From Suilimivivens aceti (GTDB taxonomy: Bacteria; Bacillota; Clostridia; Lachnospirales; Lachnospiraceae): a stretch of 64,000 bases of DNA. Within the stretch, counting starts at the first letter, position 1; every line of letters begins with the position of its first letter. Of this stretch, positions 43,185-50,475 are shown in pieces. The position numbers and the translations under genes were made by a program. A model generated the notes under the pieces. It did not search any database and was not told the DNA's origin. It was given only the letters and a program-made list of their open reading frames with translations. The stretch is taken from contig NZ_JAOQKJ010000004.1 in NCBI RefSeq assembly GCF_025567405.1, positions 228,662-292,661 of the forward strand. The letters are read 5' to 3'.

Positions 43185-43799
43185 TTAAAGCAGTCTTAGT
43201 AACTGCACCAGCTCATGTGACTCCTGTTCTTTTGAAGTGGTTTGTCTGGTATCAAACTGTGAAAATCTGTTATTATTATAGTATTTCAACAGTTTATCAT
43301 CATTATTTGTCTCAAGGAATACCACCATTCCTCCACCCATATACTGCATTTCTTCGATAACCGACCATGCCAGTTCCAGCATCTCTGCTCCGGTAATTCT
43401 ATTGTTTCGACCTTCAGCAAAATTCTTGCCAAGCTGTGCGATCAAATATGCTGACATTGTATATGTCTGTGATTTTTCATCCAGCTCACTTATTCGCAGT
43501 AATTTTCTTTTTACTGTGTTGCTTACTGTTTCACCTCTCACGGTCAAAGGCTTCAATGCTATACTAAAATAGCCTATCAGTTCTCCCTCATCATTGGAAA
43601 AGACCAAATATGTAACGGACTGATTCTTTTTGGTAAACTCTATTGCATTTTTCTTCAAAAAATATTCAACATCCGGGTTCTTTGGACATGAAAAATCGGA
43701 GAGCATTCTGACAAGCGCAGGCTCTCCGACCTCTTCATCAGTTCCTAAAGCTAAATACTCACGAATGTTAATCATCGTATAATTATCTCTGACCGACAT
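43185..43799 (-). CDS. GNAT acetyltransferase, toxin candidate
   Basis: The 204-residue protein carries GNAT features: YLVFSNDEGELIGYFSIALK (beta strands before the acetyl-CoA site), LIAQLGKNFAEGRNNRITGAEML (P-loop-like region) and GGGMVVFLETNNDDKLLKYYNNN. It is longer than TacT or AtaT toxins but has their layout. Its ATG at 43799 overlaps the end of the small upstream gene by 17 bp, and AGAGGAAG precedes it, a typical translational coupling of toxin-antitoxin pairs. It is intact while the flanking element genes are broken. Acetylation of tRNA would be the guess by analogy; there is no direct evidence. Confidence 0.7.
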   Translation of the reverse strand: MSVRDNYTMINIREYLALGTDEEVGEPALVRMLSDFSCPKNPDVEYFLKKNAIEFTKKNQSVTYLVFSNDEGELIGYFSIALKPLTVRGETVSNTVKRKLLRISELDEKSQTYTMSAYLIAQLGKNFAEGRNNRITGAEMLELAWSVIEEMQYMGGGMVVFLETNNDDKLLKYYNNNRFSQFDTRQTTSKEQESHELVQLLRLL

Positions 43800-43977
43800 C
43801 CGCTTTCTTCCTCTTTTCCATGAATTTTCTCAACTCTGCTTCTCCTTTTATCTGTCTCGCAGATACTGGAGTGCGCACCGGGCGATTATTGGCAGAATTC
43901 TCTATCGCATCGACAAACATCTCTACCTGCTTCTGACCGGATATGATAAAATTCTTCGTGATACTAGAAGTTGCCAT
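43783..43977 (-). CDS. Small protein paired with the GNAT gene, antitoxin candidate
   Basis: I start this 64-residue protein at the ATG (43977), which has AAAGGAGGTG upstream; a longer frame starting earlier has no ribosome site. It reads MATSSITKNFIISGQKQVEM, then VDAIENSANNRPVRTPVSAR, and ends in a Lys/Arg-rich MEKRKKADVGQR. Similar short genes accompany GNAT genes in Firmicute mobile elements. It does not look like the ribbon-helix-helix (DUF1778) antitoxins of TacAT or AtaRT. DNA binding is not visible. Role by position: antitoxin. Confidence 0.65.
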   Translation of the reverse strand: MATSSITKNFIISGQKQVEMFVDAIENSANNRPVRTPVSARQIKGEAELRKFMEKRKKADVGQR

Positions 43978-44102
43978 ATAAACACCTCCTTTATTAGTAT
44001 GGCTGTTCTTCTGCCTATTACTCAATGTAATTTGCATTCTTTTCTACCTTTATTCTATTATGGAAATATCCGCTTTGCAACACAAAAATTATGAAAATTA
44101 TA

Positions 44103-44518
44103 TTACTTCCTCCTTCCTCTTGTCTTATCCACTGCATCCCTTCCTGCAGGTGTCCCGGACACCCTTGCCTTCATTTCGGAGAGTCTCCCCTTTAATGAAG
44201 TCCGTTCCGCTGGTCGGTCTGCAAGTTTTCTTTCCGGTTCTTCTTCCTGCCCTCCTCGTCCATGCCAATCGCATCATTCCCCTTTTCATCCATATTCAAA
44301 AGAGCGTTCAGTGCTGTCAGACGATCCAGCTTCTCACTAAGCTCCGCTTCCTGTGCAAATGGTTTATTTACCTCTGCTTTCGCAGTTTCAAGCTGATGTT
44401 CCACATTGGAAAGTTTCGTCTGTGCTTCCTCAAGCTGTGCCGGCATTGCTTCCAGTGCATTGTTGATACGGGTGATATTGCCGAGCGGATCAGCGCCGAC
44501 TTCCATCGGATGGCTCAT
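44103..44518 (-). pseudogene. Frameshifted C-terminal fragment of a conjugative-element helicase/methylase
   Basis: Starting with an ATG at 44518, the frame reads GADPLGNITRINNALEAMPA and LETAKAEVNKPFAQEAELSE, which matches the tail of the very large SNF2-like helicase/DNA methylase of Firmicute conjugative transposons. It stops early at 44192, but one frame over it continues SLKGRLSEMKARVSGTPAG and RDAVDKTRGRRK to a stop at 44103. The frame change is near 44185-44195. More than 90 percent of the original gene is missing. Confidence 0.75.
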
Positions 44519-44607
44519 GGCACCTCTTTTAATTTCTCGTAGTAGAATTTCTCATGTGCATCGCTGATAAAAATAATGTTCTCTGCACCTAACGCTGTAC
44601 TGTTCAT
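44515..44607 (-). pseudogene. Thirty-codon stub of a DUF6075-type gene
   Basis: An ATG at 44607 with GGAGG upstream begins MNSTALGAENIIFISDAHEK and ends FYYEKLKEVP then stop. IIFISxAHEKFYYEKLKEV is the N-terminus of DUF6075-family proteins of conjugative elements, which are normally longer than 100 residues. Its stop overlaps the ATG of the helicase fragment, so a large deletion has joined the two genes. Confidence 0.6.
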
Positions 44608-44719
44608 GTTCTTTTCCTCCTTGATGTCAAACGGATATTCGCAATCCGCTTTGCTACTTGCTCATAACACTATCTGTTGCTGCCACACCATATAGTGTTA
44701 AATAATTGACTATAACAGA

Positions 44720-44757
44720 AAAGGACGAACTCATCTTCTAAAATGAATTCGTCCTTT
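44720..44757. terminator. Hairpin at the right end of the decayed element
   Basis: AAAGGACGAA and TTCGTCCTTT form a 10-bp stem, extended inward by TCAT/ATGA across one-base bulges. It stands alone between the element genes and hemZ. It may terminate transcription from hemZ, or be part of the former element end. Confidence 0.6.
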
Positions 44758-44820
44758 AAGGCACAGTTATTAGGTTGTTTCAATACATCTCATAGGTTAT
44801 TCAGTATGATTGGGTATTTT

Positions 44821-44861
44821 TTTGATGTACTTTTGATGTACTAACCCTCATTTGATGTACT
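44821..44861. repeat. Three direct repeats TTTGATGTACT beside hemZ (integrase arm-site candidate)
   Basis: TTTGATGTACT occurs at 44821-44831, 44832-44842 and 44851-44861. The first two abut; the third follows after eight bases. They lie 22 bp before the hemZ 3' end and beyond the last element gene. Clustered short direct repeats next to an element end are typical of arm-type binding sites of tyrosine recombinases. No integrase gene remains. Confidence 0.55.
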
Positions 44862-44882
44862 ATTTCAGGAAGAAAAACCCTT

Positions 44883-46382
44883 TTATTCTTCTGCCAAAAG
44901 CTTCCTCTTCCGATCAATCATTTCATCAATCTTCTCAATATACAGCCCTACGTCCTTCACATTGTCGCACCGTTCGATCCTGCCATTTCCATATACCCGT
45001 TTTGTCACCGTACCGGCGCCAAGGGCAATGATCGTCTGGACTTCCTCCATGATCAGGATATTATAGATGCCAAACCTGCCTTCTCTTGCATATCCCACAT
45101 TTTCAAAGTTACCGGACATATTTTTCTGACGGTAGAGATAATAGGGAACCATCCCCATTTCCCTGGCTCCGTTTTCGGCAATCTTCATTGTCTCATCTGT
45201 ATTGTGAAGTGCCTCGATCCCGTTTTCCTCAATCCACTGATTCAGCCGTGATGCCCGTTTGATGGCAAGGGAATGTACCGTCAGGGAATCCGGATTCAGC
45301 TTCTTCACCTCTTCTATAGTTCTCCTGACGTCCTCTTCATCCTCTCCCGGAAGTCCGAGGATCAGATCCATATTGATATTGGTAAAGCCCTTTTCCCTGG
45401 CAAGATAAAAGGCCTCCTTTACTTGTTCTACCGTATGCTGTCTGCCGATCAGTCTCAGGGTCTCCTCCTTCATGGTCTGTGGATTGACAGAGATCCTGGT
45501 CACGCCGTATTTTATTAATACCTCAAGCTTATCTGCTGTAATACTATCGGCTCTTCCGGCCTCCACAGTAAATTCCTTCACCTGTGAAAAATCCAATGTT
45601 TTCTTCAGGAAAGAAAGAAGTCTCTCTAATTCCTCTGCTGACAGTGTAGTTGGTGTTCCGCCGCCAATATAAACTGTGTCCAGTACCTTGTCCTTATAGA
45701 TCTCTGCCGTAAAGGTAATTTCCTTTTCCACTGCTTCCAGATATTCACTGACCCTCTTTTTCCAGGATACGATCGGGAAGGACGTAAAAGAACAATACAG
45801 GCATGTAGTCGGGCAGAAGGGGATCCCGATATACAGGCTGTAGCCGTCCTGATAGTGGATCGTGGAAAGAAGCTCCTTTTCCCTCTCTGCAATCTCCAGG
45901 GAAAGCCCTGCCTTTTCCTCACTGACCAGATAGGTATCCTTCATATAGGAGAGGATCTCTTCCTCATTCCTTCCTTCAAGCAGCATTGTCATGGGAATTT
46001 TCGTTGGCCGGATCCCAGTCAGCGTCCCCCAGGGAAGCTGCTTTCCCGTATATTCGGAGAGTGCGACATAGATCAGCTTCTTTAAACGGTTCTTTACCTC
46101 TGTTCTGTCAGGTGCATCTGAAATCACTACCTTTTTTGCATGAAAAGAAGAGGAACCTCCTCCTGCCTGGATCAGCACCAGGACGATCTCCTCTTCCCCG
46201 ATCTGCAGGAAAAGATCCAGGTACCCATCGGATGAACTTCCGGGTTCCCCTTCTCCCTCTGCATGGACTCTGACCTCACACTCCGGATAAAAAGCCTTTA
46301 CCAGTGAGTGGATATCATATTCAAAGCCCGCCTTATTTAATGTTATTTCGATTACATTCTGTTCCATAGGTTCTGTTATCAT
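44883..46382 (-). CDS. hemZ: Coproporphyrinogen dehydrogenase-like radical SAM protein HemZ
   Basis: The 499-residue protein has an N-terminal domain typical of HemZ and the radical SAM motif CPTTCLYCSF near residue 190. The HemN-like SAM-binding elements (GGGTPTTLS, NINMDLILGLPGED) and the C-terminal NMSGNFENVGYAREG segment are present. HemN relatives oxidatively decarboxylate coproporphyrinogen III without oxygen, but HemZ activity has not been clearly shown and no other heme gene is in the window. The gene lies nine bases after glmS. The 3' end borders the decayed element. Confidence 0.92.
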   Translation of the reverse strand: MITEPMEQNVIEITLNKAGFEYDIHSLVKAFYPECEVRVHAEGEGEPGSSSDGYLDLFLQIGEEEIVLVLIQAGGGSSSFHAKKVVISDAPDRTEVKNRLKKLIYVALSEYTGKQLPWGTLTGIRPTKIPMTMLLEGRNEEEILSYMKDTYLVSEEKAGLSLEIAEREKELLSTIHYQDGYSLYIGIPFCPTTCLYCSFTSFPIVSWKKRVSEYLEAVEKEITFTAEIYKDKVLDTVYIGGGTPTTLSAEELERLLSFLKKTLDFSQVKEFTVEAGRADSITADKLEVLIKYGVTRISVNPQTMKEETLRLIGRQHTVEQVKEAFYLAREKGFTNINMDLILGLPGEDEEDVRRTIEEVKKLNPDSLTVHSLAIKRASRLNQWIEENGIEALHNTDETMKIAENGAREMGMVPYYLYRQKNMSGNFENVGYAREGRFGIYNILIMEEVQTIIALGAGTVTKRVYGNGRIERCDNVKDVGLYIEKIDEMIDRKRKLLAEE

Positions 46383-46391
46383 CTTCCCTTT

Positions 46392-48215
46392 TTATTCTAC
46401 CGTTACTACCTTAGCCAGGTTTCTCGGCTTATCTACATCAAGTCCCTTATCCAGGGAAACATAATATGCAATGAGCTGCAGCACGATGGATACAGGCATT
46501 ACCATAAACTCATCCTTCATCACAGGCAGCCGGAAAATACGGCTCCAGATCTTCTCCTGTTCCAGTTCTTCCTGTCCCTTGATCAGAAGAATCACCCTGG
46601 CTCCTCTTGACTGTACTTCCTTGATATTGGACAGCTCCTTGCTCTTTAATTTATCCTGCGTCACTACCGCGATCACAGGTGTTTCCTCCGTAATCAGAGC
46701 GATGGTTCCATGCTTCAGCTCCCCGGACGCATAAGCTTCCGAATGGATATAGGAAATCTCCTTCAGCTTCAGGGATCCTTCCAGTAAAATGGAGTAGTCA
46801 AGACCGCGTCCAATCATGAACACATCCCTTGCATTCAACATGGTATCTGCGATATGATGGATTTCTTCCTTGCTTTTCAGTACCTCTTCCATAACTGCAG
46901 GTACTCTCTGAAGCTCCTCCATGTATTCCTTCATCTGCTCATCACTCCAGAGCTTTCTGGCTATAGCCATTCTTGCAGTCAGAAGGTACAGCACGGCAAG
47001 CTGGGTCGTATAGGCCTTGGTGCTTGCCACTGCGATCTCCGGACCTGCATTGGTATAGATCACATATTCACTGGCTCTTGCAATGGATGCACCCTTTACA
47101 TTAACAATGGAAATACTGGGTGATCCACACTTTCTGGCAAACTTCAATGCTTCCAGCGTGTCAATCGTCTCTCCTGACTGGGAAATAGCGATCACAAGCG
47201 TTGTTTTATCCACAATAGGATCATTATACATAAACTCGGAAGCCATGACTACATCCACATGAATACCGATCAGTGACTGGATCAGGCTCTTTCCTACCAG
47301 TCCCGCATGCATGGCTGTTCCGCATGCGATCACACAGATCCTTCTGCAGGATGCAAGCATCTCATCCGGGATTCCCTCTGCTGTAAAATCCGGTTTTCCA
47401 TCTTTGATCCTTGGCTTCACTGTTTCACCAATCACCCTTGGCTGCTCCATGATCTCCTTTTCCATATAAAAAGGATAACCCCCCTTATCGCTGCGGCTGA
47501 TATCCCAGTCCACTGTCAGCCAGTCGATCCTTGCCTTATCGCCGGAAAGATCATACATCTCAATTCCATCCCCGGAAAGGCACACCACATGAAACTCAGG
47601 TACAACAAAATACTGTGTTGTAAAAGGCACGATCGCTGCCACATCGGAGGACAGGATCGCACCATCCTCTGTATTGGCTGCTACGATCGGACTTACATTC
47701 CTGACCGCAAAGATCTTACCGGGAATATCATCAAACATGATCGACAGCGCAAAGGTTCCCTTCAGCTTCAGCACCGTCTTCCTGATTGCTGCATAAGGAT
47801 CTCCTGTATAAAAATGGGAAAGCACAGCCGCCACTACCTCGCTGTCTGTCTGAGAGGTCAGTTTTCCGTCCAGCTCATACCTCTCGATCAGCTGTCTGTA
47901 GTTCTCTATAATCCCATTATGGGTAATCGTCACATCTTTAAAATGATGGGGATGGGCATTTTCATCACTCACACCCCCATGGGTTGCCCATCTTGTATGG
48001 CCGATTCCGCAGTGACCTGTGACATCATTTTTTGCACAGAGTTCCCTGAGGTCATGCACTCTGCCCGCCTTCTTAAAGATTCTTACCGGACCCCCGTTCT
48101 CCGGGAACAGCGCAATACCTGCACTGTCATAGCCTCTGTACTCCAGAAGCTCCAGCGCATCCAGCATGATCTCACTGGCCTCTCTTTTTCCTGTATATCC
48201 AATAATCCCACACAT
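46392..48215 (-). CDS. glmS: Glutamine-fructose-6-phosphate aminotransferase
   Basis: GlmS makes glucosamine-6-phosphate for peptidoglycan. The 607 residues start MCGIIGYTGKREASEI, with Cys2 as the glutaminase nucleophile. Two SIS domains follow (ACGTAMHAGLVGKSLIQSL near residue 298; GRGLDYSILLEGSLKLKE near residue 470), and the protein ends KPRNLAKVVTVE. The gene is controlled by the self-cleaving glmS ribozyme just upstream. Its own promoter is at 48489-48517. Confidence 0.97.
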   Translation of the reverse strand: MCGIIGYTGKREASEIMLDALELLEYRGYDSAGIALFPENGGPVRIFKKAGRVHDLRELCAKNDVTGHCGIGHTRWATHGGVSDENAHPHHFKDVTITHNGIIENYRQLIERYELDGKLTSQTDSEVVAAVLSHFYTGDPYAAIRKTVLKLKGTFALSIMFDDIPGKIFAVRNVSPIVAANTEDGAILSSDVAAIVPFTTQYFVVPEFHVVCLSGDGIEMYDLSGDKARIDWLTVDWDISRSDKGGYPFYMEKEIMEQPRVIGETVKPRIKDGKPDFTAEGIPDEMLASCRRICVIACGTAMHAGLVGKSLIQSLIGIHVDVVMASEFMYNDPIVDKTTLVIAISQSGETIDTLEALKFARKCGSPSISIVNVKGASIARASEYVIYTNAGPEIAVASTKAYTTQLAVLYLLTARMAIARKLWSDEQMKEYMEELQRVPAVMEEVLKSKEEIHHIADTMLNARDVFMIGRGLDYSILLEGSLKLKEISYIHSEAYASGELKHGTIALITEETPVIAVVTQDKLKSKELSNIKEVQSRGARVILLIKGQEELEQEKIWSRIFRLPVMKDEFMVMPVSIVLQLIAYYVSLDKGLDVDKPRNLAKVVTVE

Positions 48216-48307
48216 ATATCATCTTCCTCATCTTTCTCTATTTTTCCGGCCTCTCTTCATTATATTCAAAAGCTCACCCTTATAGCCGGTTATCTGTTCT
48301 GATTTAA

Positions 48308-48477
48308 GATCAACAGTCACTTACAACTGCATTCCTCATTTTCTTCGTTGTATCGTATTTGTTTTGCAGTTACCCGCATATTTGCCGATACATCACGCAG
48401 CGAAGAGCTACGGAAGGGCACCCGCCGAATTTTCGATAACCCTTCTCCTCGTCGTCCCGTTTCCGGGCACTGGCGCT
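48308..48477 (-). ncRNA. glmS ribozyme (glucosamine-6-phosphate riboswitch)
   Basis: The minus-strand leader contains the ribozyme core: the cleavage site A|GCGCC (A at 48477, G at 48476), then CAGTGCCCGG, GACGACGAGGAGAAGGG, TTATCGAAAATTCGGCGGG and TGCCCTTC. P1, P2 and the pseudoknot elements can be placed, and the 3' part with AACTGC...GCAGTT closes the P3/P4 region. Glucosamine-6-phosphate binding triggers cleavage and loss of glmS mRNA. The 3' boundary is approximate. Confidence 0.93.
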
Positions 48478-48488
48478 AAATGAGGAAG

Positions 48489-48517
48489 ATGATAACAGTA
48501 TCCTATTCATTTTTCAA
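48489..48517 (-). promoter_or_regulatory. Promoter of glmS
   Basis: TTGAAA (48512-48517) and TATCAT (48489-48494) are 17 bp apart on the minus strand. The predicted start is near 48482, about five bases before the ribozyme cleavage site, so the 5' fragment released by cleavage would be only a few nucleotides. Confidence 0.75.
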
Positions 48518-48536
48518 GGAACAGACCTTCATCAAA

Positions 48537-48578
48537 AATGTCCGGACAAAACGCTTACAAGCCTTTTGGCCGGACATT
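48537..48578 (-). terminator. Long terminator hairpin after the DUF3048 gene
   Basis: AATGTCCGG and CCGGACATT form a perfect 9-bp outer stem; CAAAA/TTTTG and GCTT/AAGC extend it inward across single mismatches. A T-run follows on the minus strand. It ends the rel-MBL-DUF3048 direction of transcription before glmS. Confidence 0.85.
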
Positions 48579-48586
48579 TCCTACAT

Positions 48587-48615
48587 ATTATACACAACTT
48601 ACCATATCTTGTAAA
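48587..48615 (-). promoter_or_regulatory. Near-consensus promoter directly before a terminator
   Basis: TTTACA (48610-48615) and TATAAT (48587-48592) are separated by 17 bp on the minus strand. The predicted start is near 48580, so the transcript would consist almost only of the terminator hairpin at 48537-48578. Confidence 0.6.
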
Positions 48616-48620
48616 GCCAC

Positions 48621-49802
48621 CTACTCGTAGACAGCATACTCTCCATACTCTTCCCAGATATTACAGATCCATGTTTTTCCCTGGTTAAAGATGATCTCCT
48701 GATCATTTTCGTCATAAAATTTCGCAGGGGTAGCATCTCCGTCATATCTCTTCCAGGTGCCCTTAATCACCTTTCCACCTGTAAATACGATGGCATCACC
48801 TTCTCCATGCACTCCAAAAGCAAGATAGTCATGATCATCCCTGACCTCGCCATGGCAGTACTGGAATACCACATTGGACACTGCAAACTGGCTTCCATCG
48901 ATCTCATCCACCTGCTTTTTTCCATCCTGATAACGATAATACAACCCATCGTCTTCATGATATTCGAAATAAGGATTATAGGCTCCATAACCACCTTTGT
49001 TTCCTTCTGTACCGCCGGGCATGATCTTCACTGCTGTTTCTGCATCTTCATAGCTGGTCTCTGCCTTTACCCCATCTGCTGCAAAGGTAAAGGGCGGTAC
49101 ATAAGCATCATCATACTCCCACGTATAGCCCAGTCTGTCTGCCGCCTTCTTCATGCCATCAATAAACAGATAGCCGGTAAATTCTGTTGCATATCCAGGT
49201 CTTGAAACTCTGTCATAGGCCTCTGGTGCCGGATTATAAATACCTTCCACCGGCGCACTGATATTCTGTACAGTATCCCTGTTGATCAACTCTTCCACAT
49301 AAGGTCTTGCCAGTCCCCAGTTACAGTAGATTGCCTCGTAACCCATAGCCACATAAACGAAATAGTCACGGCTGCTGCGGATGGGTCCGATCCTGTCAAG
49401 GTCATCAAAATCCTCAAACACAGCCATCAGTCTGGTAATTCTTCCTTCTACAGGTGCTTCATAGACGATACTGGCTTTGGAAATACCGTACTGCGGCATT
49501 GCCGGTGAATTATTCGGAATCATGACTGCGATCGGCCTTCTGTTTGCCACAGCCTCATCCTTCCATTCGCCGGTAAGATAGCTCTGCATCTTTCCATCTT
49601 TTATTTCCCTCTCTACAGGGATCACCCCTGCACCAGCTTCTTCCTCTGGCGTCTCCACCTCTTCTGTCGTTTCTTCTGCTGCCGGTGTTTCTATAGGTGT
49701 TACCGCCAGATTCTGTTTTTCTTCCTTCTTACTGCCGCATCCTGCCAGCAGCCCTGCTGTCATAGCCGCAGCAAGCAGTGTGATGATCACTCTCTTTTTC
49801 AT
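48621..49802 (-). CDS. DUF3048 (YerB-type) lipoprotein
   Basis: The 393-residue protein has a lipoprotein signal (MKKRVIITLLAAAMTAGLLAGC) and a Glu/Thr-rich linker. DUF3048 domains follow: RPIAVMIPNNSPAMPQYGIS near residue 95, DLDRIGPIRSSRDYFVYVA, and the C-terminal VVFQYCHGEVRDDHDY and GKTWICNIW. Family members are surface lipoproteins of unknown function, common in Clostridia and Bacilli. The gene is 20 bp downstream of the MBL hydrolase and has its own terminator. Confidence 0.93.
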   Translation of the reverse strand: MKKRVIITLLAAAMTAGLLAGCGSKKEEKQNLAVTPIETPAAEETTEEVETPEEEAGAGVIPVEREIKDGKMQSYLTGEWKDEAVANRRPIAVMIPNNSPAMPQYGISKASIVYEAPVEGRITRLMAVFEDFDDLDRIGPIRSSRDYFVYVAMGYEAIYCNWGLARPYVEELINRDTVQNISAPVEGIYNPAPEAYDRVSRPGYATEFTGYLFIDGMKKAADRLGYTWEYDDAYVPPFTFAADGVKAETSYEDAETAVKIMPGGTEGNKGGYGAYNPYFEYHEDDGLYYRYQDGKKQVDEIDGSQFAVSNVVFQYCHGEVRDDHDYLAFGVHGEGDAIVFTGGKVIKGTWKRYDGDATPAKFYDENDQEIIFNQGKTWICNIWEEYGEYAVYE

Positions 49803-49822
49803 GGATCCTTCCTTTCTTTCGC

Positions 49823-50452
49823 CTATACAAAGGCATTATTTTCTTTTTCGTAACCAATTGTTGTCATCATGCCATGTCCCGGATATACTCTGGTTTCATC
49901 CGGCAGGGTAAACAGCTTCTCCTTCACAGATCTGACCAGTGCACTCATGCTGCCGGTCGGGAAATCTGTTCTTCCCACGGATTCCTGAAACAGGGTATCT
50001 CCACTGATCAGGATCTGATCTTCTTCAAAATAATAACAGCAACTGCCACCGGTATGTCCCGGTGTGGCAATAACCCTTCCCCGGATTCCTGCGAACTCAA
50101 ATTCCTCTCCATCCCGGAACAGATGATCCGGTGTAATGCCGCAGCTTCTTCCTACTGCTGCAGAAACATTTAAGGCCGGATCCTGGCAAAGCTTTTCTTC
50201 TCCTTCGTAAGCATATACCTCCGCGCCTGATCTTTCCCTCAGCTCTTCCACTCCCCAGATATGGTCAAAATGACCATGGGTCAGGAGGATCGCTTTAATC
50301 TGAAATTCTTTTTCCTGCAATGTCTCATAAAGGAAGCTCCCCTTATCTGCCGGGTCAAAAAATATGACTTCTCTGCTGTCCTCCCTGTGTATATAGTAAC
50401 AGTTGGTCTGACAGACACCAAGTGTCAGACACTCTACCTTCAGATTTCCCAT
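49823..50452 (-). CDS. MBL-fold metallohydrolase (glyoxalase II-like)
   Basis: The 209-residue protein carries the metallo-beta-lactamase signature LTHGHFDHIWG near residue 57 (HxHxDH), TPGHTGGSCC, SGDTLF and GHGMMTTIG, so two metals can be bound. It resembles YcbL/YqgX-like hydrolases of the glyoxalase II family, but the substrate-binding C-terminal domain of true GloB is absent. It lies 23 bp after rel and 20 bp before DUF3048, as in many Firmicutes. Confidence 0.9.
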   Translation of the reverse strand: MGNLKVECLTLGVCQTNCYYIHREDSREVIFFDPADKGSFLYETLQEKEFQIKAILLTHGHFDHIWGVEELRERSGAEVYAYEGEEKLCQDPALNVSAAVGRSCGITPDHLFRDGEEFEFAGIRGRVIATPGHTGGSCCYYFEEDQILISGDTLFQESVGRTDFPTGSMSALVRSVKEKLFTLPDETRVYPGHGMMTTIGYEKENNAFV

Positions 50453-50475
50453 ACTTTTCCTTTCTTTCTATGATT

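Noticed and set aside
44821..44861. Direct repeats considered as a CRISPR array
   Set aside because: The units are only 11 bp, spacers are 0 and 8 bp, and no cas gene is present.
47307..48302. 331-codon plus-strand frame opposite glmS, ending at the edge of the glmS ribozyme
   Set aside because: glmS on the minus strand is certain, and its ribozyme begins just beyond this frame. No ribosome site or domain supports the frame.
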